Shown here one piece after another: positions 8,855-18,521 of a stretch of DNA of 55,704 nt. The notes below the pieces were generated by a model. It made no database searches. It was not told the origin of the DNA and was given only the letters and a program-made list of their open reading frames with translations. The stretch's first letter is position 1; each line of letters begins with the position of its first letter. The stretch is from Akkermansiaceae bacterium (GTDB lineage: Bacteria; Verrucomicrobiota; Verrucomicrobiia; Verrucomicrobiales; Akkermansiaceae): NCBI GenBank assembly GCA_022424905.1, contig JAKMGP010000264.1, positions 1-55,704 of the forward strand, written 5' to 3'. A program made the position numbers and the translations under genes.

Positions 8855-8889
8855 TTGACTTTCGCTAACGATAAACGAAAAATCCAAAT
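8855..8889 (+). promoter_or_regulatory. Candidate promoter and inverted repeat upstream of rex
   Basis: The stretch 8611-8889 between ptsH and rex is non-coding and must hold both divergent promoters. Close to the rex start, TTGACT (8855-8860) resembles a -35 box. The bases 8860-8880 form an imperfect palindrome, TTTCG...CGAAA, with inner T and A also matched. It could be an operator, possibly for autoregulation. It does not match the usual Rex operator TTGTGAA-N6-TTCACAA, and no good -10 hexamer is evident. Confidence 0.35.
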
Positions 8890-9549
8890 GTGGAAAAGCC
8901 GAGGATTCCTGGAAAAACTATCTATCGACTCTCTATCTACCATCGTTGTCTACGACGATTGGAGGATAATTCAATTGAGACCGTGAGTTCATCAAGTCTA
9001 GCCAAGGCGGCTGGTGTGAATCCAGCCCAGCTTCGCCGCGACTTAGGATATCTAGGGACTTTTGGCACCCGAGGGCTGGGATATCCGGTTATTGAACTTG
9101 CCGAGGCGATTCGTGAGGTTTTGGGCCGGGAGCATCTGCAGCCCGTGATTTTAGTCGGGGTTGGTAATCTTGGGGCGGCGCTGCTCCGGTATGATGGCTT
9201 TAAAAAAGAGGGGTTTGAACCAGTTGCAGCATTCGACACAGTTCCTGAAGCTGTGATTCTTCGGGGGATTAATGTGCCGGTCCATCATGTTGATGAGATG
9301 CCGACTTTTATTCGCGAAAACAAGGTCAAGCTGGCGGTGCTTTCGGTGCCTGCAGCCCACGCTCAAGAGGTTACCAATGAACTAGTCGATGCCGGAATTC
9401 AAGGGATTTTGAGCTTTTCACCGACCGTTCTTGAAGTCCCTGCTTCGGTCACAGTGAACAGTGTTGATCTTGCTCTTGAGTTAGAGCAGGTCAGTCTTTT
9501 CACCAAAAATGATGGGCGGTCTGGCGGTGATACAGCATCTATTTCCTAG
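8890..9549 (+). CDS. rex: Redox-sensing transcriptional repressor Rex
   Basis: Rex senses the NADH/NAD+ ratio and represses fermentative and respiratory genes when NADH is low. The 219-residue protein starts at GTG with the family opening (RIPGKTIYRLSIYHRCL). The winged-helix recognition segment AAGVNPAQLRRDLGYLGTFG follows, then GTRGLGYPV. The Rossmann domain has VGVGNLGAALLRY (residues about 88-100) and AAFDTVPE. A C-terminal swap helix (VNSVDLALELEQVSLF) ends the fold. Everything needed for dimerisation, NADH binding and DNA binding appears present. It is divergent from ptsH and has no co-directional neighbour, since the next gene is convergent. Confidence 0.95.
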   Translation: MEKPRIPGKTIYRLSIYHRCLRRLEDNSIETVSSSSLAKAAGVNPAQLRRDLGYLGTFGTRGLGYPVIELAEAIREVLGREHLQPVILVGVGNLGAALLRYDGFKKEGFEPVAAFDTVPEAVILRGINVPVHHVDEMPTFIRENKVKLAVLSVPAAHAQEVTNELVDAGIQGILSFSPTVLEVPASVTVNSVDLALELEQVSLFTKNDGRSGGDTASIS

Positions 9550-9552
9550 ATG

Positions 9553-11922
9553 CTATTGTTTAGCAGCCTGATATCTTAAAAATAAGTCGTCACACTTTTT
9601 TTGGTGTACGATGATCTTAGGGGCAATAGACGGGTCATCTTTGTTAAGTGAGCTGAGCGCCGCTAGTTCGGAGCGGGCTTGAATCAGACTCGTATTGATG
9701 GAAGCAGCCTTCCATTTCTTGAGGCGTCCAGCAATTTGAGATCTTTTAACCATCGCCTCTGTGATCACTTCTTTTGCCGCTACCGAGATCTTTTCTTGGT
9801 CCTGAACAGTCTTGTTGAGAACTTCAAGTTGCTTTTCGATCGTGAGGATTTTGGCGTTTGTGGCCTTTATTTTAGCAAGTTTTGCGCCCTTGTCTTTGGT
9901 TGCCTGGTTACGTTGCGTGATGAGTTGTTGATGTTCCGTGGCGAGTTGCTCATTTCGCGCATTGAGCCGAGGTATTTCAGCATTCAGGTTTTCGATAGAG
10001 GCTGCGTGGGTCACGATGAGCTTGTTGAGGTCAGCTATTTTCTCACTATATCGCTGAACGACCTGTCTTGCTAGACCTTCGATTTGCTCGGCTACAATCA
10101 AAAGATTCTTGGTTTCGATGTTTTTTGGGGCTCTGTTCGAGGCCTCTCGCTTTTTGAGGGTATCTTGAGAGGCGGCTACAAGGGTCCGATCTGCTGCAAT
10201 ACGCTCTTGTTCTAGCTTTTGTCCTTCGGCAGTTAGCTTTGACCACTCTTGCTCAGTTTTTATTTTTTGTTGGGTCGTTTCTTTGGTGTTTTGTGCGATT
10301 TGGTCACGATCTTTAAGTTTAGTCTCAACCATCAGCTCGAGTTCCTCCAATCGTTTGGAGAGCGCACTGACTTCCTGCTGAAAATCGGTGGACTCCTTTT
10401 TTAGAACTGAAATCGTGGAAATAGGGGTTTTAAGTTTTGCGAGAACAGTTTTTAGCGCGACGTCGGCAACCGTGCTTTTTTCTTGGTGCAGGACGAGTTC
10501 AGCTTCAATCGCCTTCTTGTCTTCAGAGATGGAAGCAATACGTTCCTCAATCGAAGGTGGCGTTGTCGTGAGTTCTCCGACTTTTTGAAAATCTAATGTA
10601 TTCCAGACTTCGATCTGGCCATTCCAGTCAGCCGTGAAGTAGCGGCTGCCATCATGGGAGAAAGCGACTTCAGTTATCATTTCTGGGAATGGTTGGGATT
10701 GCTTTTCAAGGGTGAGGTCTGCTTTCCAAAGTTTGACGCGGCCGTCGCGAGTTGAGCAAATTAATTTTCCATTTCGTGCGTAGTCGAGTGCAAGAATTCC
10801 ACCGCCAGAGGCTGTGCCTCTCTTCACCTCCTTACCTTGATTCATGTCCCAGAAACGAATCGTCCCATCCTCTGAGGCGGTTGCTACGAGATTTGAATCG
10901 GCTCTCCACTTGATATCGACAATTGCTTTCTGGTGACCGCGGAGACTGTGAAATTCGTTGCCGGTTGCGGCCTCCCAAATTTGAACGCCATTACCACGAC
11001 AACCTGTTGCAAGAAGGACTCCGTCTGGGGAATAGGCGATTGCGGTGACCCAATCAGTGTGCTTTTTAATGCTTTTGAGCGGTTCGCCCTCTTGGGTGTC
11101 CCAAAGTTTGATGAGCCGTGAGGGTCCGCCGAGTGCAATACCTCCGAGATCGGCCCTAAGATCAGCAGCGAGCACGGAATCGAATTCTTTGCCCATCGTC
11201 ATCATTTCTTTACCGTTGGTGATATCCCAGGTGACAGTTGTTCCTGATTTCCCACCGATCCCACCACCAGCGATTAGATATTTACCGCTAGGATGAAAGG
11301 AAATGGTCTCAGGGTTTCCTTTTGGAAATGGAAGGACGCCAATCAATTCGAGAGTATCGGAGTGATAGAGAAGAATTTGCTTCTGTCCGGTTACTGCGAG
11401 CAGAGGAGCCCAGGGACTAGCATCCATATCAGCAACGACGGTTGATCGTGTTGGTGTGACGACCGGTTCAAGAAGCAGATCTTGAGGCATTGGAGGTGGG
11501 CCTTCGGGTCTTTTCCCGGTTGGGATTGATCCCAGAGTGAAGGCTGGTTTTGGCCGTTTTTTTGCTTTCGATCCCTTGTTCTCAAGAAGTCCTCCGTCGA
11601 TCCAAGTTCGGATGAGATCAGCATCCTTCTTCGCGATTTTATCGCCCTCGGGTGGCATGACGGGTTCTTCAGTATGAACGGTCACGGTGAATAGTTTTGA
11701 AGAACCACCATCTCCGGAAAGTGCAATTTTCCCACCCGAACTTCCAGCCATCGTCCCGGTGTAGGTGGAAAGGTCGAGGTCACCTTTTTTCTTGTCGGGG
11801 TTGTGACAATTTAGGCATTTCGATTCGAAGATCGGAAAGATGTGATCGTCATATGTGATCTTATCTGCCGCGCCCGATAAGGTCACCGCGACAAGGGAAA
11901 TTGAGAGAGATGGTTTGAACAT
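9553..11922 (-). CDS. Secreted c-type cytochrome-like protein with WD40 propeller and long coiled coil
   Basis: The ATG at 11922 gives 789 residues with a hydrophobic N-terminal signal. A planctomycete-cytochrome-type domain follows, with one haem motif CLNCH (Cys36-His40) and GDLDLSTY. A WD40 propeller covers about residues 130-440, with units such as DWVTAIAYSPDGVLLATG and AIVDIKWRADSNLVATASEDGTIRFWD. The rest (about 455-785) is a highly charged coiled coil. The gene starts 13 bases after the DUF1549/1553 gene and is the last gene of the 18498-to-9553 operon. Known relatives pair with DUF1501 and DUF1549 proteins in PVC bacteria, where their biochemical role is still poorly defined. An upstream in-frame start at 11991 would overlap the preceding gene. 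Confidence 0.8.
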   Translation of the reverse strand: MFKPSLSISLVAVTLSGAADKITYDDHIFPIFESKCLNCHNPDKKKGDLDLSTYTGTMAGSSGGKIALSGDGGSSKLFTVTVHTEEPVMPPEGDKIAKKDADLIRTWIDGGLLENKGSKAKKRPKPAFTLGSIPTGKRPEGPPPMPQDLLLEPVVTPTRSTVVADMDASPWAPLLAVTGQKQILLYHSDTLELIGVLPFPKGNPETISFHPSGKYLIAGGGIGGKSGTTVTWDITNGKEMMTMGKEFDSVLAADLRADLGGIALGGPSRLIKLWDTQEGEPLKSIKKHTDWVTAIAYSPDGVLLATGCRGNGVQIWEAATGNEFHSLRGHQKAIVDIKWRADSNLVATASEDGTIRFWDMNQGKEVKRGTASGGGILALDYARNGKLICSTRDGRVKLWKADLTLEKQSQPFPEMITEVAFSHDGSRYFTADWNGQIEVWNTLDFQKVGELTTTPPSIEERIASISEDKKAIEAELVLHQEKSTVADVALKTVLAKLKTPISTISVLKKESTDFQQEVSALSKRLEELELMVETKLKDRDQIAQNTKETTQQKIKTEQEWSKLTAEGQKLEQERIAADRTLVAASQDTLKKREASNRAPKNIETKNLLIVAEQIEGLARQVVQRYSEKIADLNKLIVTHAASIENLNAEIPRLNARNEQLATEHQQLITQRNQATKDKGAKLAKIKATNAKILTIEKQLEVLNKTVQDQEKISVAAKEVITEAMVKRSQIAGRLKKWKAASINTSLIQARSELAALSSLNKDDPSIAPKIIVHQKKCDDLFLRYQAAKQ

Positions 11923-11935
11923 CCAGAGCGGGGGA

Positions 11936-14728
11936 TCAGTGGTTGAAGAGATATTCCTTGGAGTTGAGGAGAGCCCAGAAAATGTCCTCAAGCACTACCG
12001 ATTTTTCTTTTGGATCCTTCGCGTTAGCAAGAGTGTGGTTTAACTTTGAGACCTCTGCTTCGTTTGGATCGCGGGAAAGTGTCTTGCGATAAAGAGATCT
12101 CACGATTTCCTCAGGTGGCGACTTATCGTTGATCATCTTGTTGATCACTTTTCCGCGAATGATACGATTATGCACAGAGTCGCCATTGAGAAGGTGGAGC
12201 GCCTGGGAAAGGTTGGGTTCCATTTTCACTTCGCATGAGCAAACGGTCTTACGGGTGGCGCGGCCGAATGTTGTCAGAAAGTAGGTGGATGTATTTCCGT
12301 CCGCAATATTTACGGCACGTGCTCCAAGTGGAAGGCCTCGGAACTTATTTGGGGTGTCCGTTACTTGAGCCAAGGTGTCGAGGAGAACTTCGGCGCGGAG
12401 TCTACGAATGCGGGATTTTGAGAAATTCGTTTCGTCGCTCTTATTGGTTTCGTTGGCTTGAGTCGAAAGCTGATAAGTGCGTGAGGTGCAGATGTCACGG
12501 ACGAGCCTTTTCATATCAAAGTTATACTCAGTAAATTTTTTACCGAGTGCCTCGAGCAATGCTGGGTTTGTTGCTGGATTTGAAATACGGACGTCATCGA
12601 CCGGGTCGACAATACCGATACCGAAGAAGTGAGACCAAATAATGTTAGACACGTTTCGAGCAAACCAAGTATTTCCGGGCTTGGTCAACCATTCTGCTAC
12701 TGCTTTACGCCGTGTTGTCCCTTTGATCTCAGCTGGGCCGTCCCCAAGATAAGTTGGAGTTGCGTTTTGGTTAGTAACTGGGTGTTTGATATCGCCTCCA
12801 CCGTCATAAATAATCATGTCAGTTGGGTCCTCTCCCCGTTTGCGTTTCACTTGGGTGAAAAAGGAGGCGAAACCATAGTAGTCGTCCATGGTCCAGCGAT
12901 CAAATGGGTGGTTGTGGCACTGGGCGCACTGAATCCGGGTACCCATAAAAACTTGCGCGACGTTCTCGGTGAGTTTTTTGATGTCTTGCTCTGATTTGAA
13001 GAAGTTGGTCGCCGGGCTCTCGTAAGAACCACCGGTTGCGGAGAGCAGTTCACGAACAATTTCATTAAAAGGGCGGTTGTTAGCGATTTGGCCACGGAGC
13101 CACTCGTACCATAGAAGAGCAGATTTGTAGGTGACATCGTTGCTGTTGTTCCCGGTGGTTCGGATTTGGAGAAGCTCGGCCCACTTCATAACCCAAAGTT
13201 CGGTGAAGTCCTTACGCTCCAGAAGTTTATCCACTAATGTATCACGCTTCTTTGGATTGGTGTCAGAGACAAAAACCTTCAATTCCTCCTCAGTCGGAAG
13301 AAGCCCGATTATGTCGAGATAAACACGCCGAATGAAAATCTCGTCGGAGCAGATTTCGGATGGAACAATTCGCAGCTTGTGAAGTTTCTCGTGGACATGT
13401 TTATCGATGTAGTTGAATTGCTTAAGCTCCGGCTTGGTGTATTTCAATCCTTCTGGGATGACAATCGCCATGGAACCCTCGGTGAAAGTGTGAAAACGAG
13501 CCATGAGGAATGCTTCGCCCTGAGTTTTTGAACTCGTGACTCCCGAGCTCGCATCGACGGAAATAGAGTTGTCGTTTGAAGAGGTGTAATTCGAGAGTGT
13601 GGAGACGTCGCGATCTGTGCCATCGGAGTAGGTGGCTTTGACTGTTAGGGGAATGTCTTTACCCGAACCTTCGAGAAGAAATTCTTTGGGCTCGACCTCG
13701 ATCTTGACAGGTAACGCAATTTCGGGGGGGTCATAGTTTGCTCCATCTTTTATCCATTCGAGGAGAGTTGAGTAAAAAGGAGAGTCTTTTTCAAAGAGCT
13801 TTCCGCCTGTATGAGGAACTGTGCCGATCGTCTTGGTGAGCAGGAGAGATTCTTCTGGAAGAGCAAGGTTGATGCGGCGTCCGGCAAGCTCTCGGGTCAC
13901 CCGTTGGTAATCACCTTTAGGGTCATAGCCAAAGAGCGAGATCATGAAGCCATCTTGTCCCCGTGCGGATCCATGACATGCTCCGGTGTTACATCCAGCG
14001 GCAGTGAAAACAGGAACAACGTCTTGCTGGAAGCTTATTCGGCGGTCTTTGGCCGCGTTCTTAATGACGACAGGAACGTTAAGTGACTTACCGCGGAAGG
14101 AGATGTTTACAGTAGTAGCGCCGTCCTTAATTGGAAATAAGGTTGAGTCCTCAATACGAGTAAGTGACGGATCGGCGACCGTGAACTTTACGGAGGATGT
14201 AACATCGCGAGTAACAGCATTTTTGTCGGTTGCGAGGATGATGAGGCGGTGAAAGTCACGCTTTGTTTCAAGAGTGATGGAGGTTGGGTAAACTGCGATC
14301 GAGGCTAGATCTGGATCAGGCTTTGAATGATCTTCCTTGGTCGTGCTTCTTTCCTTATGCTGAAGGGTGATTTTTTCATCCCATTTGGCGCCGTTTACGA
14401 TCCAATCTTTGAGACGGGTGATTTCTTCTTGCGTTAGAGGTTTACGCTCCTTCTTTTTTGAGGAAGGTGGCATGAATTCATCATCGTCATGTGCTAGAAG
14501 AACTCGCCGGAGGAGCTCCGATTGGTCTGGCGTTTTCAAGTCGATAGGGGACCCAGAATCGCCGCCTTCGAAAAAGTTCGCTTTGAGGTCCATGCGGAGG
14601 CCTCCTTTGTCCTTTTTCTCGTTATGGCATTCGACACAGGAATACTCAAAGATATCACGAACGTTAGTGATAGATGCTGATGCTCCGAGAGTGAGTGCGG
14701 TGATGAAAAGGGATGTTGGGAGCTTCAT
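11936..14728 (-). CDS. DUF1549/DUF1553 planctomycete-type cytochrome protein with bacterial Ig-like domain
   Basis: This secreted protein of 930 residues has a signal peptide followed by a PSCyt1-type haem motif CVECH (31-35). A second CxxCH (AAGCNTGACHG, near 245) and a third in the DUF1549 domain (IQCAQCHNHPFDRW, near 600) follow. Between them lies an Ig-like, Big-2-type segment (LTVKATYSDGTDRDVSTLSN). The C-terminal half holds the DUF1549 and DUF1553 domains, with WFARNVSNIIWSHFFGIGIV and DMKRLVRDICTSRTYQLS. Its start overlaps the end of the PPC-domain gene by four bases (ATGA type), indicating translational coupling. Such proteins are periplasmic or surface proteins of PVC bacteria, suspected to act in oxidation or binding of complex organic matter. 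The exact function is unknown. Confidence 0.88.
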   Translation of the reverse strand: MKLPTSLFITALTLGASASITNVRDIFEYSCVECHNEKKDKGGLRMDLKANFFEGGDSGSPIDLKTPDQSELLRRVLLAHDDDEFMPPSSKKKERKPLTQEEITRLKDWIVNGAKWDEKITLQHKERSTTKEDHSKPDPDLASIAVYPTSITLETKRDFHRLIILATDKNAVTRDVTSSVKFTVADPSLTRIEDSTLFPIKDGATTVNISFRGKSLNVPVVIKNAAKDRRISFQQDVVPVFTAAGCNTGACHGSARGQDGFMISLFGYDPKGDYQRVTRELAGRRINLALPEESLLLTKTIGTVPHTGGKLFEKDSPFYSTLLEWIKDGANYDPPEIALPVKIEVEPKEFLLEGSGKDIPLTVKATYSDGTDRDVSTLSNYTSSNDNSISVDASSGVTSSKTQGEAFLMARFHTFTEGSMAIVIPEGLKYTKPELKQFNYIDKHVHEKLHKLRIVPSEICSDEIFIRRVYLDIIGLLPTEEELKVFVSDTNPKKRDTLVDKLLERKDFTELWVMKWAELLQIRTTGNNSNDVTYKSALLWYEWLRGQIANNRPFNEIVRELLSATGGSYESPATNFFKSEQDIKKLTENVAQVFMGTRIQCAQCHNHPFDRWTMDDYYGFASFFTQVKRKRGEDPTDMIIYDGGGDIKHPVTNQNATPTYLGDGPAEIKGTTRRKAVAEWLTKPGNTWFARNVSNIIWSHFFGIGIVDPVDDVRISNPATNPALLEALGKKFTEYNFDMKRLVRDICTSRTYQLSTQANETNKSDETNFSKSRIRRLRAEVLLDTLAQVTDTPNKFRGLPLGARAVNIADGNTSTYFLTTFGRATRKTVCSCEVKMEPNLSQALHLLNGDSVHNRIIRGKVINKMINDKSPPEEIVRSLYRKTLSRDPNEAEVSKLNHTLANAKDPKEKSVVLEDIFWALLNSKEYLFNH

Positions 14729-17154
14729 TGTTTTTGGGACTGCCGAAGTTGTTCGAGGCGAGAGAGGGGTTTTTTAGGCACCACTTTTTGTTCTGTTTTT
14801 ACCGGAGCCGCTTTGGCTTCGGGCTTCTTTTTTGGGGCTGGTGGAGGAGGGTCGATTCGCAGGGTGCCTCCTTGGCCTACATTGTGAGGAATGGGGTGAC
14901 CATCCTTCACGATGATTACCTGACAAAAAAGGTTAGCATGCTTGCCTTTGCGGGCGTCCTTGGCAACTTCAAGTGGAAAAGTGACTTCGGCTGATGTAGA
15001 AGTGATCTTTTTTTCATTCGATTTCACCCCGTGTGGGAGGGCGTGAAGAATAACACGGGCTTCTCCTGTGAAAGGTTCGAGGTGATCTACAGCGGCAATC
15101 ACGCTCGTATTTTTCCCAGGATTGGTCGCCGCCATAGCGATCGTGAGATTCACAAAGGGCTCGGAGGTTTTTAGGTCGGCAAATTGTGAAGAGACTCTTA
15201 CTGTTCCTTTGGCAGTGGCTGCTTCGCCAGTGACCAGAATTTTCCAGTCGTTAATAGGCGCGTCGCCGGTGGCATTTAGGATGAGGCTCACTTCGTTTTT
15301 GCCTTCAGGGATTTCTACCTCAGTTGGAGCCCCAATCCCTGGTGGTTTCCAAGGAAGCTTCACTTTTATCTTCTCGTTGAAATCATTTACCCGGTTGGCA
15401 GTGATTTTAAGGGTCATGGTGCCATTTCTCACGAGCGGCACTGGAGGGACGAAAAGTTCGAGGTGGAAAGGAGCTTCCTCAATAACAGCAATCGAAATTT
15501 TTTCAGTATGAGTGATATGGTAATCTCCCTGGTTGTTTACATAAAGATGCGAAATCTTTTCTGTGAATGGCCCTTTCAGCTTTGTCTTTGGGTCTTCGAT
15601 TTCAAATGAGTAAAGTCCTCCCTCAATTGGAGCATCGGCTTTCGCTTCAAATAAGATCGGAAAGCTGCTCAGACTACGCGGAATGGTGTGAGATTTGACG
15701 GAGATTCCGCCCGGAAGGCTGGGGGCATGAAAATTAATATCACAACCGATGTTGGAACGGGTGATGTTTGGGACAATCGCTAGACGATTCCCACGCGGGA
15801 CATGGATCATTTTGTGTTTTTGGGTATCGACCCGATCCGCCTTTGGGAGTGTTGCTGAAATTGATGGAGCACGGTTTTGAATCTCGACACGATAAACAAA
15901 ATCTGGTCCGCCGCGCTTCAGTTGATCGCGAACCTCCAGAACATATTCTCCGTCCGCGGGGATTTCATAATCGAGCCTACTATCCGGAATGCCGCCTGTT
16001 TGATCGTCATTTGCGATAAGGTATTTGTTATCGGTGGCTTGACGGATTGAGATTAGGCTGTCGAGTGGTGACCTGAGTTGGCGGGCCAAGACTTGAAATC
16101 GGAGTTTCTCACCTTTCTTGGCCTGAAAACGAAACCAGTCTTTGTCGTCCTTGCTTGATAATATTCCGTGAAAAGCAATTGGAGCTTTTGGAGGGTTCTT
16201 GAGTGGGTAAGCTTGCTTGAAATTTTCGTTAGGCTCGGTTTCGTTGAGATAATTGAGAGGGGAAATGTGCACGCTGTTTCCAGATGGTGAACTTAGCCCA
16301 GCATCTTCGATGAAGGCTGAAAAGGCTTGGTCAGCCACCTTGATTTTCTTTTTCAGGTCGCCCTTAGCATCGCCGATAAAGGTGAATTCGATTTCTTCAC
16401 CGGGCTTGGCTGCGGGTGGGAAAATGGCTCGCGGTCTTGGGAAGTTTCCAATGTGGATACGGTATTGTGAAGCGGTATTTCCTTCGTATGACGATTCTCG
16501 GACTACAACAGTGTAAGGGCCATCTTCGGGGATGATAATGGAAGCAGCGCAATCACGCTTTAGGAGAGGTGAGTCGTCATTGACGGCAAGTTCGAATCGG
16601 TTTTCATCTAAGATTGCAACGTAAGGATCGAACATGACGCGCCCCAAGCGCATGGCTTCGACTTCGACGGAGAGGCGTTGGCCTTTTTTGCATTGAACTT
16701 GATAGTAGTCATCGTCTTCACGATCCGCGACACCCTGCACGGTTACATTGAGGTCGATTTTTTGGGGCTCTTTGAAAGTGTTGTTGAGGTCTCTTTTGTT
16801 ATCTTCGGATCGAGCTTCCATGACCGTGGGAAATTGCCCTACCCAAAACGTGCGCATGTAAGTGAGTCCATCTTTGCAGCGCAGCCTCATTGGATGTTCC
16901 CCAAGCGGGGCGTCCGGAGCAATGACAATGAGTACCTTAACGCTTTTACCATCTTCGCTGGGAGTCAGCGATTTCACAGTTACCCCCTTGTGATAAAGTA
17001 AAAGTTCCTGTGGCTCGTGCAGGCGGTTTCCATAAAGTTGAATTTGAATTTCGGAGCCCAACTTCCCCCCACGAGGTTCCACTCGAGAGAGTTCGGGGCT
17101 GAAACTGTGCGCGAGGATTGAGGAGATTAAAAAAAGAAGAAGCGTACGAACCAT
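14725..17154 (-). CDS. Secreted protein with two pre-peptidase C-terminal (PPC) domains
   Basis: The protein has 809 residues with a signal peptide (MVRTLLLFLISSILAHSFS). An IPT/TIG-like N-terminal domain (RVEPRGGKLGSEIQIQLYG) follows. At least two PPC-type beta domains come next, recognised by DREDDDYYQVQCKKGQRLSVEVEA (about 140-165) and SKDDKDWFRFQAKKGEKLRF (about 330-350). Further beta-sandwich domains follow, and the tail is Lys/Pro/Ala-rich (PPPPAPKKKPEAKA). There is no catalytic motif, so it is probably a binding or scaffold partner of the co-transcribed DUF1501 and DUF1549 proteins. It starts 12 bases after the DUF1501 gene and overlaps the next gene by four bases. Confidence 0.8.
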   Translation of the reverse strand: MVRTLLLFLISSILAHSFSPELSRVEPRGGKLGSEIQIQLYGNRLHEPQELLLYHKGVTVKSLTPSEDGKSVKVLIVIAPDAPLGEHPMRLRCKDGLTYMRTFWVGQFPTVMEARSEDNKRDLNNTFKEPQKIDLNVTVQGVADREDDDYYQVQCKKGQRLSVEVEAMRLGRVMFDPYVAILDENRFELAVNDDSPLLKRDCAASIIIPEDGPYTVVVRESSYEGNTASQYRIHIGNFPRPRAIFPPAAKPGEEIEFTFIGDAKGDLKKKIKVADQAFSAFIEDAGLSSPSGNSVHISPLNYLNETEPNENFKQAYPLKNPPKAPIAFHGILSSKDDKDWFRFQAKKGEKLRFQVLARQLRSPLDSLISIRQATDNKYLIANDDQTGGIPDSRLDYEIPADGEYVLEVRDQLKRGGPDFVYRVEIQNRAPSISATLPKADRVDTQKHKMIHVPRGNRLAIVPNITRSNIGCDINFHAPSLPGGISVKSHTIPRSLSSFPILFEAKADAPIEGGLYSFEIEDPKTKLKGPFTEKISHLYVNNQGDYHITHTEKISIAVIEEAPFHLELFVPPVPLVRNGTMTLKITANRVNDFNEKIKVKLPWKPPGIGAPTEVEIPEGKNEVSLILNATGDAPINDWKILVTGEAATAKGTVRVSSQFADLKTSEPFVNLTIAMAATNPGKNTSVIAAVDHLEPFTGEARVILHALPHGVKSNEKKITSTSAEVTFPLEVAKDARKGKHANLFCQVIIVKDGHPIPHNVGQGGTLRIDPPPPAPKKKPEAKAAPVKTEQKVVPKKPLSRLEQLRQSQKQ

Positions 17155-17166
17155 GACATTTTCGAA

Positions 17167-18498
17167 TTAGGCTTTCTTAACGAGAATTTCGTCGAGAATA
17201 CGACCTCCGTCGACGATTTCGATGGGGCGATCTCCTGGAGCCATGAGCTCTTTGTCGCCCGTGATTCCAAGTTGGTTGTAGACGGTTGTGGCAAGGTCTT
17301 GGATGCCGACCATGTCTTCTTCAGGCTCACCGCCAAGAGCATCTGACGAACCATGAACGAGTCCACGCTGTACCCCGCCGCCGGCAAGGCCGACTGAAAA
17401 AACGCGAGGCCAGTGATCGCGCCCTCCAGTGCCGTTAATTTTGGGGGTGCGGCCAAATTCCGATGTCACCATTACCAGAGTGGAGTCGAGGAGCCCGCGT
17501 TCATCGAGATCCGAAATGAGAGCTGCGATGGCTTGGTCTACCGGAGGCATTTGCCCCTGAATGCCATTTTTAATATTGTCGTGGTGATCCCATCCACCTG
17601 CGGTAAGAGAGACGAAGCGCGTGCCTGCTTCTACCAAACGACGCGCGAGAAGCATGCGCTGTCCCGGGGTGTTCATGCCATAGCGATTTTGGACGGCTTC
17701 TGGCTCAGCCTTTAGATTGAATGCCTCGCGGGCTTCTTGGGACGAGATTAATTTGTAGGCGTGCTGATAAAAAGCGTCCATTGAATCGAGGGCATCTGAT
17801 TCCTCGATTGTTCTGAAATGATGATCGACTGTCTCAAGTAAACTGCGGCGGCGATTAAAGCGTGTGTCGTCGACGCCACCGGGCATGTTAAGATCACGCA
17901 CCTTAAAATCGCCGCGAGAGGGTTCTGACCCGATCGCAAAGGGGCCAAACGCCGACGAAAGATATCCGGAGTTGGCAAACTCATTGGGAACAGAGGGGAC
18001 GCAAACATACGGGGGAAGGTTGTTGTGAGGCCCTAATTCGTGGGCCACCACTGAACCCATTGCCGGATATTGGAGTGCTGGAGACGGCTTGTAACCGGTG
18101 AACATATTGTGAGTCCCACGTTCGTGAGCCGCTTCGCCGTGGGCCATCGAGCGAATAATCGTCATTTTGTCGGCGATCTTAGCGGTGTGCTTAAGGTTTT
18201 GACTGAATTTGACTCCCTTGATCGAAGTGTTAATGGTGCCAAAAGGCCCTCGGTATTCGGTCGGAGCATAGGGCTTTGGATCCCATGATTCTTGGTGAGC
18301 CATTCCACCGGGGAGGAAAATTTGGATGACCGATTTGGCAACGCCCTCGCGGGTTTTGTAATGTTTTTGTTGCGCCTTCGCTTCCATCGAGAGGAATTGA
18401 GGAAGGGAGAGGCCTAGGCCTCCGAGTAGCCCGACGTGGAGAAAACCACGGCGCGAGAAATCATTGGCAAGGGGATTGCCTGAACAGGGTTTATTCAT
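17167..18498 (-). CDS. DUF1501 protein, Tat-exported, sulfatase-like fold (first copy)
   Basis: The protein has 443 residues. The N-terminus carries a twin-arginine signal, DFSRRGFLHVGLLGG, so it is probably exported folded. The body has DUF1501 signatures: IQIFLPGGMAHQESWDPKP, the HNMFTGYKPSPALQYPAMGS block and VTSEFGRTPKINGTGGRDHW. The last is a metal-site-like motif shared with the alkaline-phosphatase superfamily. DUF1501 proteins nearly always accompany DUF1549/1553 genes, and here the gene heads the operon that contains one. Enzymatic activity has not been assigned to the family as far as I know. A 31-bp tandem repeat lies immediately upstream. Confidence 0.88.
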   Translation of the reverse strand: MNKPCSGNPLANDFSRRGFLHVGLLGGLGLSLPQFLSMEAKAQQKHYKTREGVAKSVIQIFLPGGMAHQESWDPKPYAPTEYRGPFGTINTSIKGVKFSQNLKHTAKIADKMTIIRSMAHGEAAHERGTHNMFTGYKPSPALQYPAMGSVVAHELGPHNNLPPYVCVPSVPNEFANSGYLSSAFGPFAIGSEPSRGDFKVRDLNMPGGVDDTRFNRRRSLLETVDHHFRTIEESDALDSMDAFYQHAYKLISSQEAREAFNLKAEPEAVQNRYGMNTPGQRMLLARRLVEAGTRFVSLTAGGWDHHDNIKNGIQGQMPPVDQAIAALISDLDERGLLDSTLVMVTSEFGRTPKINGTGGRDHWPRVFSVGLAGGGVQRGLVHGSSDALGGEPEEDMVGIQDLATTVYNQLGITGDKELMAPGDRPIEIVDGGRILDEILVKKA

Positions 18499-18521
18499 AA
18501 TGTAGCGTCAAAGGTTGCTTA

